Source: Rivularia sp. MS3 (lineage in GTDB: Bacteria > Cyanobacteriota > Cyanobacteriia > Cyanobacteriales > Nostocaceae). Taken from it: DNA of 50,968 nt. The notes beneath the pieces are model-generated. The model ran no database searches and was not told the DNA's origin. It saw only the letters and a list, made by a program, of their open reading frames with translations. The position numbers were made by a program, and so were the translations under genes. Below, in pieces: positions 1-7,387 of this stretch (position 1 is the stretch's first letter; the number at the start of each line of letters is the position of its first letter). The stretch spans positions 1 through 50,968 of the forward strand of contig JAHCMI010000068.1 of NCBI GenBank assembly GCA_019192545.1. Reading direction: 5' to 3'.

Positions 1-20
1 GAGATGGGGAGATGGGGAGT
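1..20. repeat. STRR array, unit agatgggg (cut by window edge)
   Basis: Two or more copies of the octamer agatgggg run off the left edge of the window. A further copy lies at about 88-98 and includes the start codon of the following gene. The reverse complement of the same unit forms the array at 479-555, so the four-helix gene lies between inverted arrays. Confidence 0.8.
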
Positions 21-90
21 TAAAAGATTGTTAGTAATGAAGGTTTTTGGGGAATTATAGAGGAGAAAAGTTGATTGGAGCATTATAAAG

Positions 91-477
91 ATGGGGAGAG
101 GGCATATTAAGAGTCATGAGGATTTGGAAGTTTTGCAGATTGCTTTTGATGCCGCTATGAGAATTTATGAATGCTCGAAAATATTTCCTGTTGAAGAAAA
201 ATATTCGCTAACGGATCAAATTCGCCGTTCATCTCGTTCCGTATGTGCTAATTTAGCCGAAGCATGGAGAAAGCGCCGTTACCAAGCAGCTTTTATCGCA
301 AAATTAAATGATTCAGAAGCAGAAGCGGCCGAAACACAAATTTGGATAAAATTTGCCGTCAAATGCAACTATTTAAATGTCGAATCCGGAAGGGAAATTT
401 ACACTACCTACAACCAAATTCTAGGTAGCTTAGTAAAAATGATAAACAACTCATCAATCTGGATTCTCAAAAAATAA
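91..477 (+). CDS. Four-helix bundle protein (S23 / 23S rRNA-intervening-sequence family)
   Basis: A 128-residue, mostly helical protein. It has the family pattern: an N-terminal 'HEDLEVLQIAFD' helix, a central 'QIRRSSRSVCANLAEAW' segment (the family's R-R-S-x-S-x-x-x-N-L-A-E motif), and a C-terminal amphipathic pair with alternating E/A. The family is named for ORFs inside 23S rRNA intervening sequences, but free-standing copies are common in cyanobacteria and their role is unknown. The ATG lies inside a copy of the agatgggg repeat, with no clear Shine-Dalgarno sequence. Inverted arrays of that octamer flank the gene (1-20 and 479-555). A second, divergent member is at 45554-45913, also between inverted repeats. 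The family call is firm; no function can be given. Confidence 0.8.
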   Translation: MGRGHIKSHEDLEVLQIAFDAAMRIYECSKIFPVEEKYSLTDQIRRSSRSVCANLAEAWRKRRYQAAFIAKLNDSEAEAAETQIWIKFAVKCNYLNVESGREIYTTYNQILGSLVKMINNSSIWILKK

Positions 478-478
478 A

Positions 479-555
479 CATCTCCCCATCCCCCCATCTC
501 CCCATCCCCCTATCTCCCCATCTCCCCATCTCCCCATCTCCCCATCCCCTCATCT
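479..555. repeat. STRR array, unit atctcccc
   Basis: About nine imperfect copies of the octamer atctcccc, with some units enlarged by an extra c. It lies between two convergent genes: directly after the four-helix gene and five bases before the stop of the glycosidase on the other strand. The unit is the reverse complement of the repeat upstream of the four-helix gene. Confidence 0.9.
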
Positions 556-559
556 ATTC

Positions 560-1951
560 TTAACTCTTCGAGTTAGCTAAAAGATTCGGATACTTGGCTG
601 GGGTGGAAAATAATTCCTGTAAACCAGACAGACGCTGTTGCGATGGTTGTTTGCTTAGGTTCCACAGGGTTTCGTAGAAGAAGAAAGATACTCCGGCAAA
701 GTTGCGATCGCGAACTTCTTTTACTTGTGCTTCGATTTGTTCTACTGGTACGTGTTTGTTTTTTAAGCCGGAAAGAATGCCGATACTTGTAGGAATATGT
801 TTTTTAGCCGCGATGACTTCGGGATACCCCAATTCTTTGATAAACACGTTCATGTCATTGCGGTAAATTTGAATAATCAAATCTTCGATTAATCCCATAC
901 GCTCCCATCTTTGCCAATCTGCTAAAAAGTATTCGTAGGAAAAGCGTTGGGGGTTTGGCGCTACGGAAACAATACAGTTTTGATCGACGGCTTTAATGGC
1001 AAAGAATACGTCTTTCATGAAATCGGTAATCTTATCTGCACGCCACTTTACCCATTCTGGATTTTTATTATCTCTGGGAGGTGCTTTACCGTTATGTTCT
1101 TTTTTGTATAGCGCTACAGTATATCTATCGTATCCATATTCCGATGGTAAGCCGAAATGGTCGTCAAATTGAATGCCATCGATATCGTAATTTTGCACCA
1201 TTTCCACGATTAAATCTTTGATAAATCGCTGCACGTCAGGACGAAACGGATTTAACCAAACTCTATCGTGAACCCCTTCTTTTTTGATTTTGCTGCCGTC
1301 AACTTTACTTGTAAGCCATTGAGGACGACGTTTTGCTAATAGGGAATCGGCAGGAGCCATAAAGCCAAATTCAAACCAGGGAATTACTTTTAAACCCCTT
1401 TCGTGTCCTTCACTAACTGCTTCTGTAAGCATATCGCGTCTTCTAAGTCCAGGTTCTGGATCTACGCTACGTCCAATAACTCTTCTGGCAACTCTACTAG
1501 GATACAAAGTGTAACCCCAATTCCATACCGCAGGATATACAACGTTAAAATTTAAATCTTTGAGGCGCGTTAAAGCATTAGTAAGATTTCTACTTGAAAA
1601 TAAAACATCGCTATCAATGTTAGTTAACCATACCCCTCGTAACTCAGTTAATTGCTCGCGGTTTGTAACAGTTTGCGGTTGAGGAGGTTTAATCGTCGGT
1701 AGCTGCCTTGGTGTAACCGTTGGCAATCGACCAGGTTTACTCGTTGGTACGGGTGGTATAACAGTTGGTAACTTTTGGTTGATAATGGTTGGTTGCTGAC
1801 GAGTTTTAATAATCACTTGAGCCGGTGCGGGAACAGAAAACATCACCCCAGCCATCAGCGAAAGAGTAAAAACAGCTGCAAGAAACGCCGGTTTCTGTCT
1901 GCGTTGACTCAACGAAAACTGGTTAATACACCACTTGACAAATTTTCTCAT
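560..1951 (-). CDS. Secreted glycoside hydrolase-like protein (GHL10 / DUF187 family)
   Basis: 463 residues. The N-terminus is basic, followed by a hydrophobic stretch (about 24-44) ending in 'APAQ', which looks like a Sec signal peptide. Residues 50-95 are a low-complexity Pro/Thr/Lys-rich linker. The rest matches the GHL10 (TIM-barrel glycosyl hydrolase-like) family: 'LRGVWLTNIDSDVLFS' opens the barrel, and 'YDIDGIQFDDHFGLPSEYGYD' is the hallmark active-site strand with paired Asp. Members are exported and thought to act on cell-envelope or exopolysaccharide glycans; the substrate is not known. Its stop is close to the 479-555 STRR. The gene is monocistronic and convergent with the four-helix gene. 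Family confident, substrate unknown. Confidence 0.85.
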   Translation of the reverse strand: MRKFVKWCINQFSLSQRRQKPAFLAAVFTLSLMAGVMFSVPAPAQVIIKTRQQPTIINQKLPTVIPPVPTSKPGRLPTVTPRQLPTIKPPQPQTVTNREQLTELRGVWLTNIDSDVLFSSRNLTNALTRLKDLNFNVVYPAVWNWGYTLYPSRVARRVIGRSVDPEPGLRRRDMLTEAVSEGHERGLKVIPWFEFGFMAPADSLLAKRRPQWLTSKVDGSKIKKEGVHDRVWLNPFRPDVQRFIKDLIVEMVQNYDIDGIQFDDHFGLPSEYGYDRYTVALYKKEHNGKAPPRDNKNPEWVKWRADKITDFMKDVFFAIKAVDQNCIVSVAPNPQRFSYEYFLADWQRWERMGLIEDLIIQIYRNDMNVFIKELGYPEVIAAKKHIPTSIGILSGLKNKHVPVEQIEAQVKEVRDRNFAGVSFFFYETLWNLSKQPSQQRLSGLQELFSTPAKYPNLLANSKS

Positions 1952-2333
1952 AATTATACTAAGTACAAAACTTCACAACTTTGATGACTTCCATAACAAG
2001 GCGGATGTTGCACGAATTGAGAATTGGGGATTGGTAATGGGAAATGAAAATACTAAGCACTGCGTTTACGCACTACTAACAACTAACTCTTAACTCCTAA
2101 CTCCTATCCCCTTCGTATTTTTACCGATACATCATACTGAGTAAATAAAAATGCGGGGTGTGGCACTACATCCTCAATAATTACCTTATGAGTATACTTA
2201 AGTAGTTGAAGCAAAAAAGTGATTCAGTTTACTTGTACATATCATCTACTAGCATGAGTTTGTTGGGTGATTGTACTGATAAATTGAATACCATGTTTGG
2301 ATATTTCTATTAAGAGAAACGAGTGAATTACTG
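1952..2333. other. Divergent intergenic region with short STRR
   Basis: 382 bases between divergent genes. It contains a short heptamer STRR (about 2078-2105, unit aactcct/aactctt). Promoters for both flanking genes should lie here but none stands out. No ORF or RNA gene was recognised. Confidence 0.5.
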
Positions 2334-2840
2334 ATGATTAGCTTGATTGATTCTCAGAACAGTACGACAAGTGATATGGCGGTTGTTCAAAGGTTGGCAA
2401 GAGCGATTAATCTCGCTGCTGCGCCGAATGGATTTGCCAATGGAGAGTTTTCGCTGCTTTTGGCGTGCTGCAATTCTGCGAACAAGCAAGAAGAAATTCT
2501 CAGCGTTTTGAGAGAATTTTCAACGGTGAATATCAGAAAGGTGATTCTTTCATCAAAAGCACAAACGCTTTACTCTAATATCGTTTCCGTACTGGGTTCC
2601 GCTCAACCCGATGCTTTAGTTGTTAGGGGTTTGGAGTCTGTAGAAGCAATTAATGAACTGATTATTTCTACAAATTTGATGCGAGATGAATTTGGTAAAA
2701 AGTTTAAGTTTCCTTTGGTACTGTTCGTGAATGAAGATATTTTACGCAAGTTGATTCGTTTAGCGCCCGATTTGAAAGACTGGGCTGCTAGTACTTTTAG
2801 GTTTCAAAATTATTCCCAAAGAGAGTCGATCGGCTTTTAG
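2334..2840 (+). CDS. Orphan N-terminal domain of a large cyanobacterial TPR/WD-type protein (probably truncated)
   Basis: 168 residues with the pattern of the N-terminal domain in large cyanobacterial multidomain proteins (P-loop and TPR or WD40 proteins): 'FSLLLACCNSANKQEEIL', 'VRGLESVEAINELI', and the block 'FPLVLFVNEDILRKLIRLAPDLKDWA'. In full-length relatives this is followed by several hundred residues. Here the frame closes shortly after 'AASTFRF', and no continuation was seen in the next kilobase. A strong terminator follows at 3003-3045, so the short gene may still be transcribed as a unit. It is either a decayed remnant or a stand-alone adaptor. The family link is from memory and moderately sure; no enzymatic role can be inferred. 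Confidence 0.55.
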   Translation: MISLIDSQNSTTSDMAVVQRLARAINLAAAPNGFANGEFSLLLACCNSANKQEEILSVLREFSTVNIRKVILSSKAQTLYSNIVSVLGSAQPDALVVRGLESVEAINELIISTNLMRDEFGKKFKFPLVLFVNEDILRKLIRLAPDLKDWAASTFRFQNYSQRESIGF

Positions 2841-3002
2841 GAAGTAGGTAATTATAAGTAGATAGATTTGATTGTAATTGCGGAAAATACTGAATGCTGT
2901 TTCTAAGTAAATATTCTTAAACTTATGAGAGTCAGCTTTAGTTTTACTCTACGATAAAGAATTAAAGCAATTTCTGACTTTGACAGATTGTTCCTAGCAC
3001 AG

Positions 3003-3045
3003 CGCCTTATCTTTTCACCCTATACGAAAGATAAGGCGTTTTTAT
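3003..3045 (+). terminator. Rho-independent terminator
   Basis: Perfect 12-bp stem cgccttatcttt / aaagataaggcg (3003-3014 and 3027-3038) with a 12-nt loop, followed by tttttattt. It is 160 bases after the orphan domain gene at 2334-2840 and is the likely end of its transcript. Confidence 0.85.
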
Positions 3046-3149
3046 TTGTGGGTTTGGGAATAAATTACCGATGCTAACGATTTGTTAAGCAAGAATCAAA
3101 GCTTCTATTAGAGGTAATATAGCGGTTTTCAGTCGAATCCAACACACTC

Positions 3150-3207
3150 GAAACCTCACCCCGCCCTACGGGCACTCCTCTCCCTTACTAAGGCTACGGT
3201 GTACACA
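3150..3207. repeat. Dispersed repeat 'aacctcaccc...aaggctacggtgtaca'
   Basis: Shares two blocks (aacctcaccc and aaggctacggtgtaca) with the reverse complement of 20899-20940. Partial relatives with the gtgaggtt end are at 18742-18780 and 25102-25146. Non-coding. Confidence 0.7.
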
Positions 3208-3230
3208 GAAGTCGTTAAAACCATTACCCG

Positions 3231-3399
3231 CCAGGGACTGTAAGTCCCTGGCTAATAGCACAAGTCCTATAAATAGGACTAAATTAATAACTATCATGTT
3301 GTTTTAGGTAATTTTTTAGTCGTCTGTAAGCGAAGCTTTCTCGAAGAGAAGACGACTTGGGCTATTAGCCGGGGGTTTCCAACCCTCGGCGGACTTGTG
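3231..3399. repeat. Nested inverted repeats (structured intergenic element)
   Basis: Several stems nest here: gccagggact/agtccctggc (3231-3253), ggctaatagc (3250-3259) with gctattagcc (3361-3370), cacaagtcc (3259-3267) with ggacttgtg (3391-3399), and agtcgtct/agacgact (3319-3326 and 3350-3357). Their order suggests a non-autonomous mobile element or a foldable RNA rather than coding sequence. Confidence 0.65.
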
Positions 3400-3460
3400 T
3401 GTAAACCTTAGCCAACCTTACTTAAAGCCAAGAGAAAAGACTGTTTTCACCCCAAAAAAA

Positions 3461-3616
3461 TAAGAGTGGAAGGATGCATACCACAAGCAATCACTTCCAC
3501 TCTTACGTTTGCTGCTGAAGCGCTTCGGAATACGTACAAACATTGCCTTGATTTTGGGGGCTGTTTTTGGGTCAACGCAATATCTGTACGCGGTTGGTAT
3601 TCCTAATGCAGCAAAC
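3461..3616. repeat. Folded element: hairpin plus multi-stem structure
   Basis: A perfect 12-bp hairpin (3461-3472 with 3494-3505, arm taagagtggaag) is followed by nested complementary segments: gtttgctgc (3507-3515) with gcagcaaac (3608-3616), ggaata (3527-3532) with tattcc (3598-3603), and cgtac (3533-3537) with gtacg (3586-3590). A palindrome gaagcgcttc sits at 3517-3526. It does not match any RNA family known to me. Confidence 0.55.
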
Positions 3617-4117
3617 TAAACTTAAATTTTTGGAAATTTTCTGTTGACAATTATTTAATTCTTTTGTTAGGATAAATATCCTTCAAAACAAAGGAAAAAC
3701 ATCCTTTAAAGAATAAATAATTTACCGGTAGAAAGTGTATCACCTTGTCGTTATTAAAGTGATACACCCTGATAACAACACCCTTGAAGTCGTTTATCTT
3801 GATTAAAGATAACTGAGTTAATTGTAAGTTGGTTGCCATTCTGGCAGGTTTTATAATTTGTTTTGAAAAACAAGCAAGAAAATGCTTAGTTGCTTGATTT
3901 GTAGCGGATTTTGAATGTCCCCTCCCAGGTTTTATGGAGCATTTTAATTTCAATATGGCTCTGCTTTCCCTAACTGAGTGAATCGGGAGACTATTTCACC
4001 ATATTAATTTTGTTAGGTGTCATCCAACCCGTAAAGGACTGAGAAAATACCTCTTATAACTTATGTGTTGGAGTACTATTGGTTTATCCCATCAATTCTG
4101 ATGGCTCAATTTATATA

Positions 4118-4152
4118 ACCGCAGAGAGCGCAGAGGACGCTGAGAAAGAGAG
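4118..4152. repeat. Dispersed 'ctctgcggtt' repeat (reverse orientation)
   Basis: The reverse complement reads ctc...ctctgcggtt. The same module occurs forward at 13741-13777 and 24190-24238. It is a common intergenic repeat type in Nostocales, with no coding content. Confidence 0.6.
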
Positions 4153-4245
4153 TTTAGAGAATTAATCTTAAAAAGTAAAATTGGTGTTACCCCTGATAAT
4201 TTATGTGATTGACTATTAGTAGTGAGTGGTGCATTTCATTAATTT

Positions 4246-4372
4246 AGGAATGGCCGCAACTGGCATGTTTTTCTCGTAGGGTGCTGTGACACTTTGACTA
4301 ATTCTGAACGTAGTAATAACATGCAGGCTGTGTCACGCACCAACCGGCATTGTGACAATTGCGGCCATTCCT
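4246..4372 (+). mobile_element. MITE copy 1 (127 bp, ends aggaatggccgcaa)
   Basis: Terminal inverted repeats aggaatggccgcaa / ttgcggccattcct. The interior holds tgctgtgacacttt, gaacgtagtaa and tgtcacgcaccaac. It matches the reverse complement of copy 2 (14474-14599) over its whole length; shorter or disrupted copies are at 17918-17991 and 38406-38580. There is no ORF, so transposition would need a transposase in trans. No clear target duplication was seen. Confidence 0.85.
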
Positions 4373-4518
4373 GTAATTATGATGGGCATATCGTGAATAT
4401 AAAAAATATTTTTTTCCCCCACTCTCCCAGTCTCCCCCTCCCCCACTCCTCGTCCTCACCCATAATATTTAATGAAAGCGAGTACTCTTGTTTTCATTTC
4501 TGTTTCCTCTACAAAAAC

Positions 4519-4558
4519 AAAAAAACACGCATCTCGATGGTAAATACTCGAAAGCGTG
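4519..4558 (-). terminator. Likely terminator for the 4630-5313 gene
   Basis: Read on the minus strand, an imperfect hairpin (cacgc/gcgtg outer stem at 4526-4530 and 4554-4558, plus an inner tcga pair) is followed by a run of seven U. It lies about 70 bases past the stop codon at 4630. Confidence 0.5.
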
Positions 4559-4629
4559 GATAAATAACCCTTTATTTTTTTAACTTTTAAAACCTAGCTT
4601 TAAAACTATTAGCTTACTTTAACTGATTA

Positions 4630-5313
4630 CTACTTACGTAACATTGAAGACAAAGGTGTCTGTTTGCGAATATCCATGATGTCAGCCAAAGAATCTTTAT
4701 CTTGTTGATTTGGCTCAAAATTGTGTTCTGGCGGTAAAACGGTTACAACAGGTTTTGGCTTCGGTTTTTGTGGAGGCATAGCCATTATAGGAGTTCTTCT
4801 CGGTCCGTTAGAGGTACGAGCAGGTGTTTTTCTTTTTGGCAACCGTGCTTCCATCGCTTGATAGCGTCGCTGTGCCAAACGTATTTCATGACGATTGACA
4901 ACCTGTTTCTTAACTTTCGGCTTTTGCTTCGGACGGTTAAGAACTCTTAAAATCACCAAGCATCCACTAGCACAGCTAAGAGCTATTGCGGCTACCATCC
5001 ATAAAGGTATAGGGTTTTGGCTTTTTTCTTCGACAGGAGCTTTTGGAGGTATTACCTCTGCCTGTAGCGTTGTTTCCGAGCCTTTGCGCCTTATGCTTTC
5101 ATCAACATAGCCCAAACTATATATTGATATGGCACCCCCTCCCAAAAACATCAATAACAAACCTGCTAAGAACAGCCAGGGATAATGCATAAATAAGTAT
5201 ACGGCTACATTTTTGAGCCGATTTACTCTGCTTTCCGGTTCGTTACTGTCTGAAATGGGTGCGGACTCTTTGACTTCAGACGACTCTTGTTGTACGCTCT
5301 GAGTGTTTTCCAT
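4630..5313 (-). CDS. Two-TM membrane protein of unknown function
   Basis: 227 residues from the ATG at 5313. An upstream TTG at 5340 would add nine residues but has no better ribosome binding site. Residues 1-35 are polar and acidic. Two transmembrane helices are seen at about 45-68 ('WLFLAGLLLMFLGGGAISIY') and 103-124 ('PLWMVAAIALSCASGCLVIL'). Between them is a loop of about 35 residues, and after them a long basic, Pro/Lys-rich tail (about 128-227, with P-K-P-K-P-K). No enzymatic motif is visible. It lies downstream of ddl on the same strand with a 138-base gap, so co-transcription is possible. Similar two-TM proteins with disordered tails occur in many filamentous cyanobacteria, but I do not recognise a named family. 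Confidence 0.65.
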   Translation of the reverse strand: MENTQSVQQESSEVKESAPISDSNEPESRVNRLKNVAVYLFMHYPWLFLAGLLLMFLGGGAISIYSLGYVDESIRRKGSETTLQAEVIPPKAPVEEKSQNPIPLWMVAAIALSCASGCLVILRVLNRPKQKPKVKKQVVNRHEIRLAQRRYQAMEARLPKRKTPARTSNGPRRTPIMAMPPQKPKPKPVVTVLPPEHNFEPNQQDKDSLADIMDIRKQTPLSSMLRK

Positions 5314-5451
5314 GACCTTTTTCAGATTTGTACTTCTCAAAGTATTGATTGTACTTGAGTACGAAGGTTTTACGTATCCGTATTCTTTATCTAAATTTAA
5401 GTAGTCTTTTTTGAAACTTTACACTACCTAATCTGCTAAATATTGCTTTCT

Positions 5452-6537
5452 TCAAGTACTTAAGGATACTTCGGGTTTTTCCGATGTTGAATTAATTTCG
5501 ATGGCTAACTGTACCAGCTTATCAACTAGTTCGGGAAAGGAAACACCGCTGCTTGCCCAAAGTTGCGGATACATACTTGTTGACGTGAAACCTGGTAGGG
5601 TATTGATTTCATTAATTAAAATCTCGCCGGTAGCTTCAACATAGAAGAAATCGACTCGTGCTAAACCAGCGCAATCAAGAGCGGTAAATGCCTGTATTGC
5701 CTTTTCTTGTATTTGCTCTATTACTCCATCTGGCAATGGTGCCGGAATCAGTAAATCTGCTTTACCAGAAGTATATTTTGTTTCGTAATCATAAAAGTCA
5801 CTTTCGTAAGTGATTTCACCGACTGTTGAAGCCTTGGGACTATCATTCCCTAAAACAGCGCATTCAACTTCTCTTGCAGTAACTCCAGCTTCTACAATAA
5901 TTCTCCTGTCGTAGCTTGCCGCACTATCCAAGGCTGCTTCTAATTCCGAGCGCGATCGCACTTTAGCAATACCAACGGATGAGCCAAGATTAGCGGGTTT
6001 GACGAAACAAGGATATCCTAAATTTTGCTCGATGTCATCGCAAAGTTTGGGGAAGATACAGGGATTTGACCAAACTTGCTCTCTAGTTAAAGCCATGTAT
6101 TTAACTTGTGGCAATCCTGCTTGAGCAAATATGGATTTCATGCCAATTTTATCCATACCAGCAGCAGAACCCAATACTCCAGAACCGACAAAGGGAACCT
6201 GCATTAAACTGAGCAATCCTTGAATAGTACCATCTTCCCCGTTTGGCCCGTGAAGAATAGGGAACCATACATCTACGGTTTCTGCTTCTGCGGGAAACTG
6301 CCAAAGTAATGGTTGGGAATTTTCACAAGATAAAGCCACTCCCGATGATAAAACCACTCGTGCAACGTCGGGACTTTGCCAAGCACCATCTTTTCTTATA
6401 TAAAAAGGCAGTAATTCGTATTTATTGGCATTTTCTTCGGCAGTTAGAGCTTCTGAAATTGCTTTAGCTGAAACAATAGAAACTTCATGTTCTCCAGAAC
6501 GACCACCAAATAGTAAACCTACCCGTAATTTTGTCAT
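5452..6537 (-). CDS. ddl: D-alanine--D-alanine ligase
   Basis: 361 residues, normal for the family. It joins two D-Ala with ATP hydrolysis to make the D-Ala-D-Ala of the peptidoglycan stem peptide in the cytoplasm. Visible signatures: N-terminal '[17 protein letters not shown]' (substrate-binding loop), '[18 protein letters not shown]' (HGxxGEDG), '[18 protein letters not shown]' (ATP-grasp, P-loop-like), and the C-terminal '[26 protein letters not shown]' with the Mg-binding D/E/N residues. All key motifs are intact. Vertebrate-type VanA/B specificity cannot be excluded from sequence alone, but this is the usual housekeeping form. murQ at 33564 is the other wall-precursor gene in the window. 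Confidence 0.95.
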   Translation of the reverse strand: MTKLRVGLLFGGRSGEHEVSIVSAKAISEALTAEENANKYELLPFYIRKDGAWQSPDVARVVLSSGVALSCENSQPLLWQFPAEAETVDVWFPILHGPNGEDGTIQGLLSLMQVPFVGSGVLGSAAGMDKIGMKSIFAQAGLPQVKYMALTREQVWSNPCIFPKLCDDIEQNLGYPCFVKPANLGSSVGIAKVRSRSELEAALDSAASYDRRIIVEAGVTAREVECAVLGNDSPKASTVGEITYESDFYDYETKYTSGKADLLIPAPLPDGVIEQIQEKAIQAFTALDCAGLARVDFFYVEATGEILINEINTLPGFTSTSMYPQLWASSGVSFPELVDKLVQLAIEINSTSEKPEVSLST

Positions 6538-7387
6538 CTTGAATACTTAATAAAATAACTAATTGCGACCTAGATTATCACAACCGATAAAAATTGCTAA
6601 ATATTTTTTACTACGTAATCTTTAAACATGAATTAAAACAACAATTAAAACATCAAAAACCCAGCCATAAAGACCGAGTTTTTGAAGGTTTCATATAAAG
6701 ATAGGGGCCATAGTTCCCCCAGTTAAATATAGTTAGCAAGCAATAAGTCGCTCATCTAAGATAGGATACTAATATTAAGATGTCAATTCCGGAAAGTTTA
6801 AAAGTTTTTGAAAAAGTTTTTTGGCATAGTTTTTGTACGGTAGAACACATTTTAATATCTTGATTTCTTAGGGAATTGGCTTTCAACCCGTTCTAATGGT
6901 AATTGGCAGGTTGAATTAGATGCACGGAAAGATTTCATAATTAATTAATTAATTTAAATTAGGTGGTAATCCAAGAAAGCACCTTATGATTCAACCTGAA
7001 ATTACCCAGCAGACATATTTGGGTAAAGCGCGGAAAGATTCAAGTTCGAGGAAATTTCGAGTAAATAATGTCATAATTAATGTATACCTGCCATGAGTGC
7101 AAATATACAACTACATGGGTTGTCGCAGCTAATTAGGAAGTCAAAATTCTGGAAATTTCTGCGTTAGGGAAAGCAAGTTGAAAATCTTCGTGGACTGGAT
7201 GCGAGGCAAGTATCGGTAAAGATGCTCCAGTTGGCACGGGAATTAAAAAGAACAGCAGCGAGGTGATGGAATCCCTGTCCTCAAAGTAGTTGTTAGCGAA
7301 GCTCCTCTCAAAGAAGTGCGTCGTCAAGCTGCTTGGGGTGGGTAAGATTTCAAGCTAGCTGTTGTCGCGTGAGACGCGATTAGATAT
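6538..7387. other. 850-base region with diverged repeat and possible decayed coding sequence
   Basis: Divergent spacer between ddl and the symporter. It holds copy A of a direct repeat (6905-7031; copy B is 8833-8957) and, at about 7130-7350, sequence with short open stretches on both strands broken by stops. I could not identify a parent gene. An 8-bp hairpin (tcaaaaac/gtttttga, 6653-6685) has no U-tract on either strand. Confidence 0.45.
6905..7031 (+). repeat. Diverged direct repeat, copy A
   Basis: Begins ggcaggttgaattagatgca and ends near gggtaaagcg. It aligns throughout with 8833-8957 (ggtaggttgggttagacgca ... gaatgaagcg), including a shared 'ttatgattc...ctgaaatta' core. The two copies flank the symporter gene. 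Confidence 0.6.

Larger units (their letters stand above)
2841..4629. other. 1.8 kb gene-free region of repeats and secondary structure
   Basis: Contains the terminator at 3003-3045, a dispersed repeat (3150-3207), nested inverted repeats (3231-3399), a folded element (3461-3616), a 'ctctgcgg' repeat in reverse orientation (4118-4152), a MITE (4246-4372) and a minus-strand terminator (4519-4558). The two open frames inside it (3651-3953 minus, 4294-4563 plus) look random and are not called. Confidence 0.6.

Noticed and set aside
3003-3045. Hairpin considered as the end of a small RNA gene
   Set aside because: No promoter or conserved RNA was seen between 2841 and 3003; the simplest reading is the terminator of the preceding gene.
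3651-3953. Open frame of 100 codons, minus strand
   Set aside because: Low-complexity composition, no recognisable motif, no ribosome binding site, lies in repeat-rich DNA.
4294-4563. Open frame of 89 codons, plus strand
   Set aside because: Begins inside MITE copy 1 and runs through a C/T-rich tract into a terminator; translation is Ser/Pro/His filler.
7133-7327. Open frame of 64 codons, minus strand
   Set aside because: Lies in DNA with stop-broken stretches on both strands; no homologue recognised. Kept only as possible decayed sequence.
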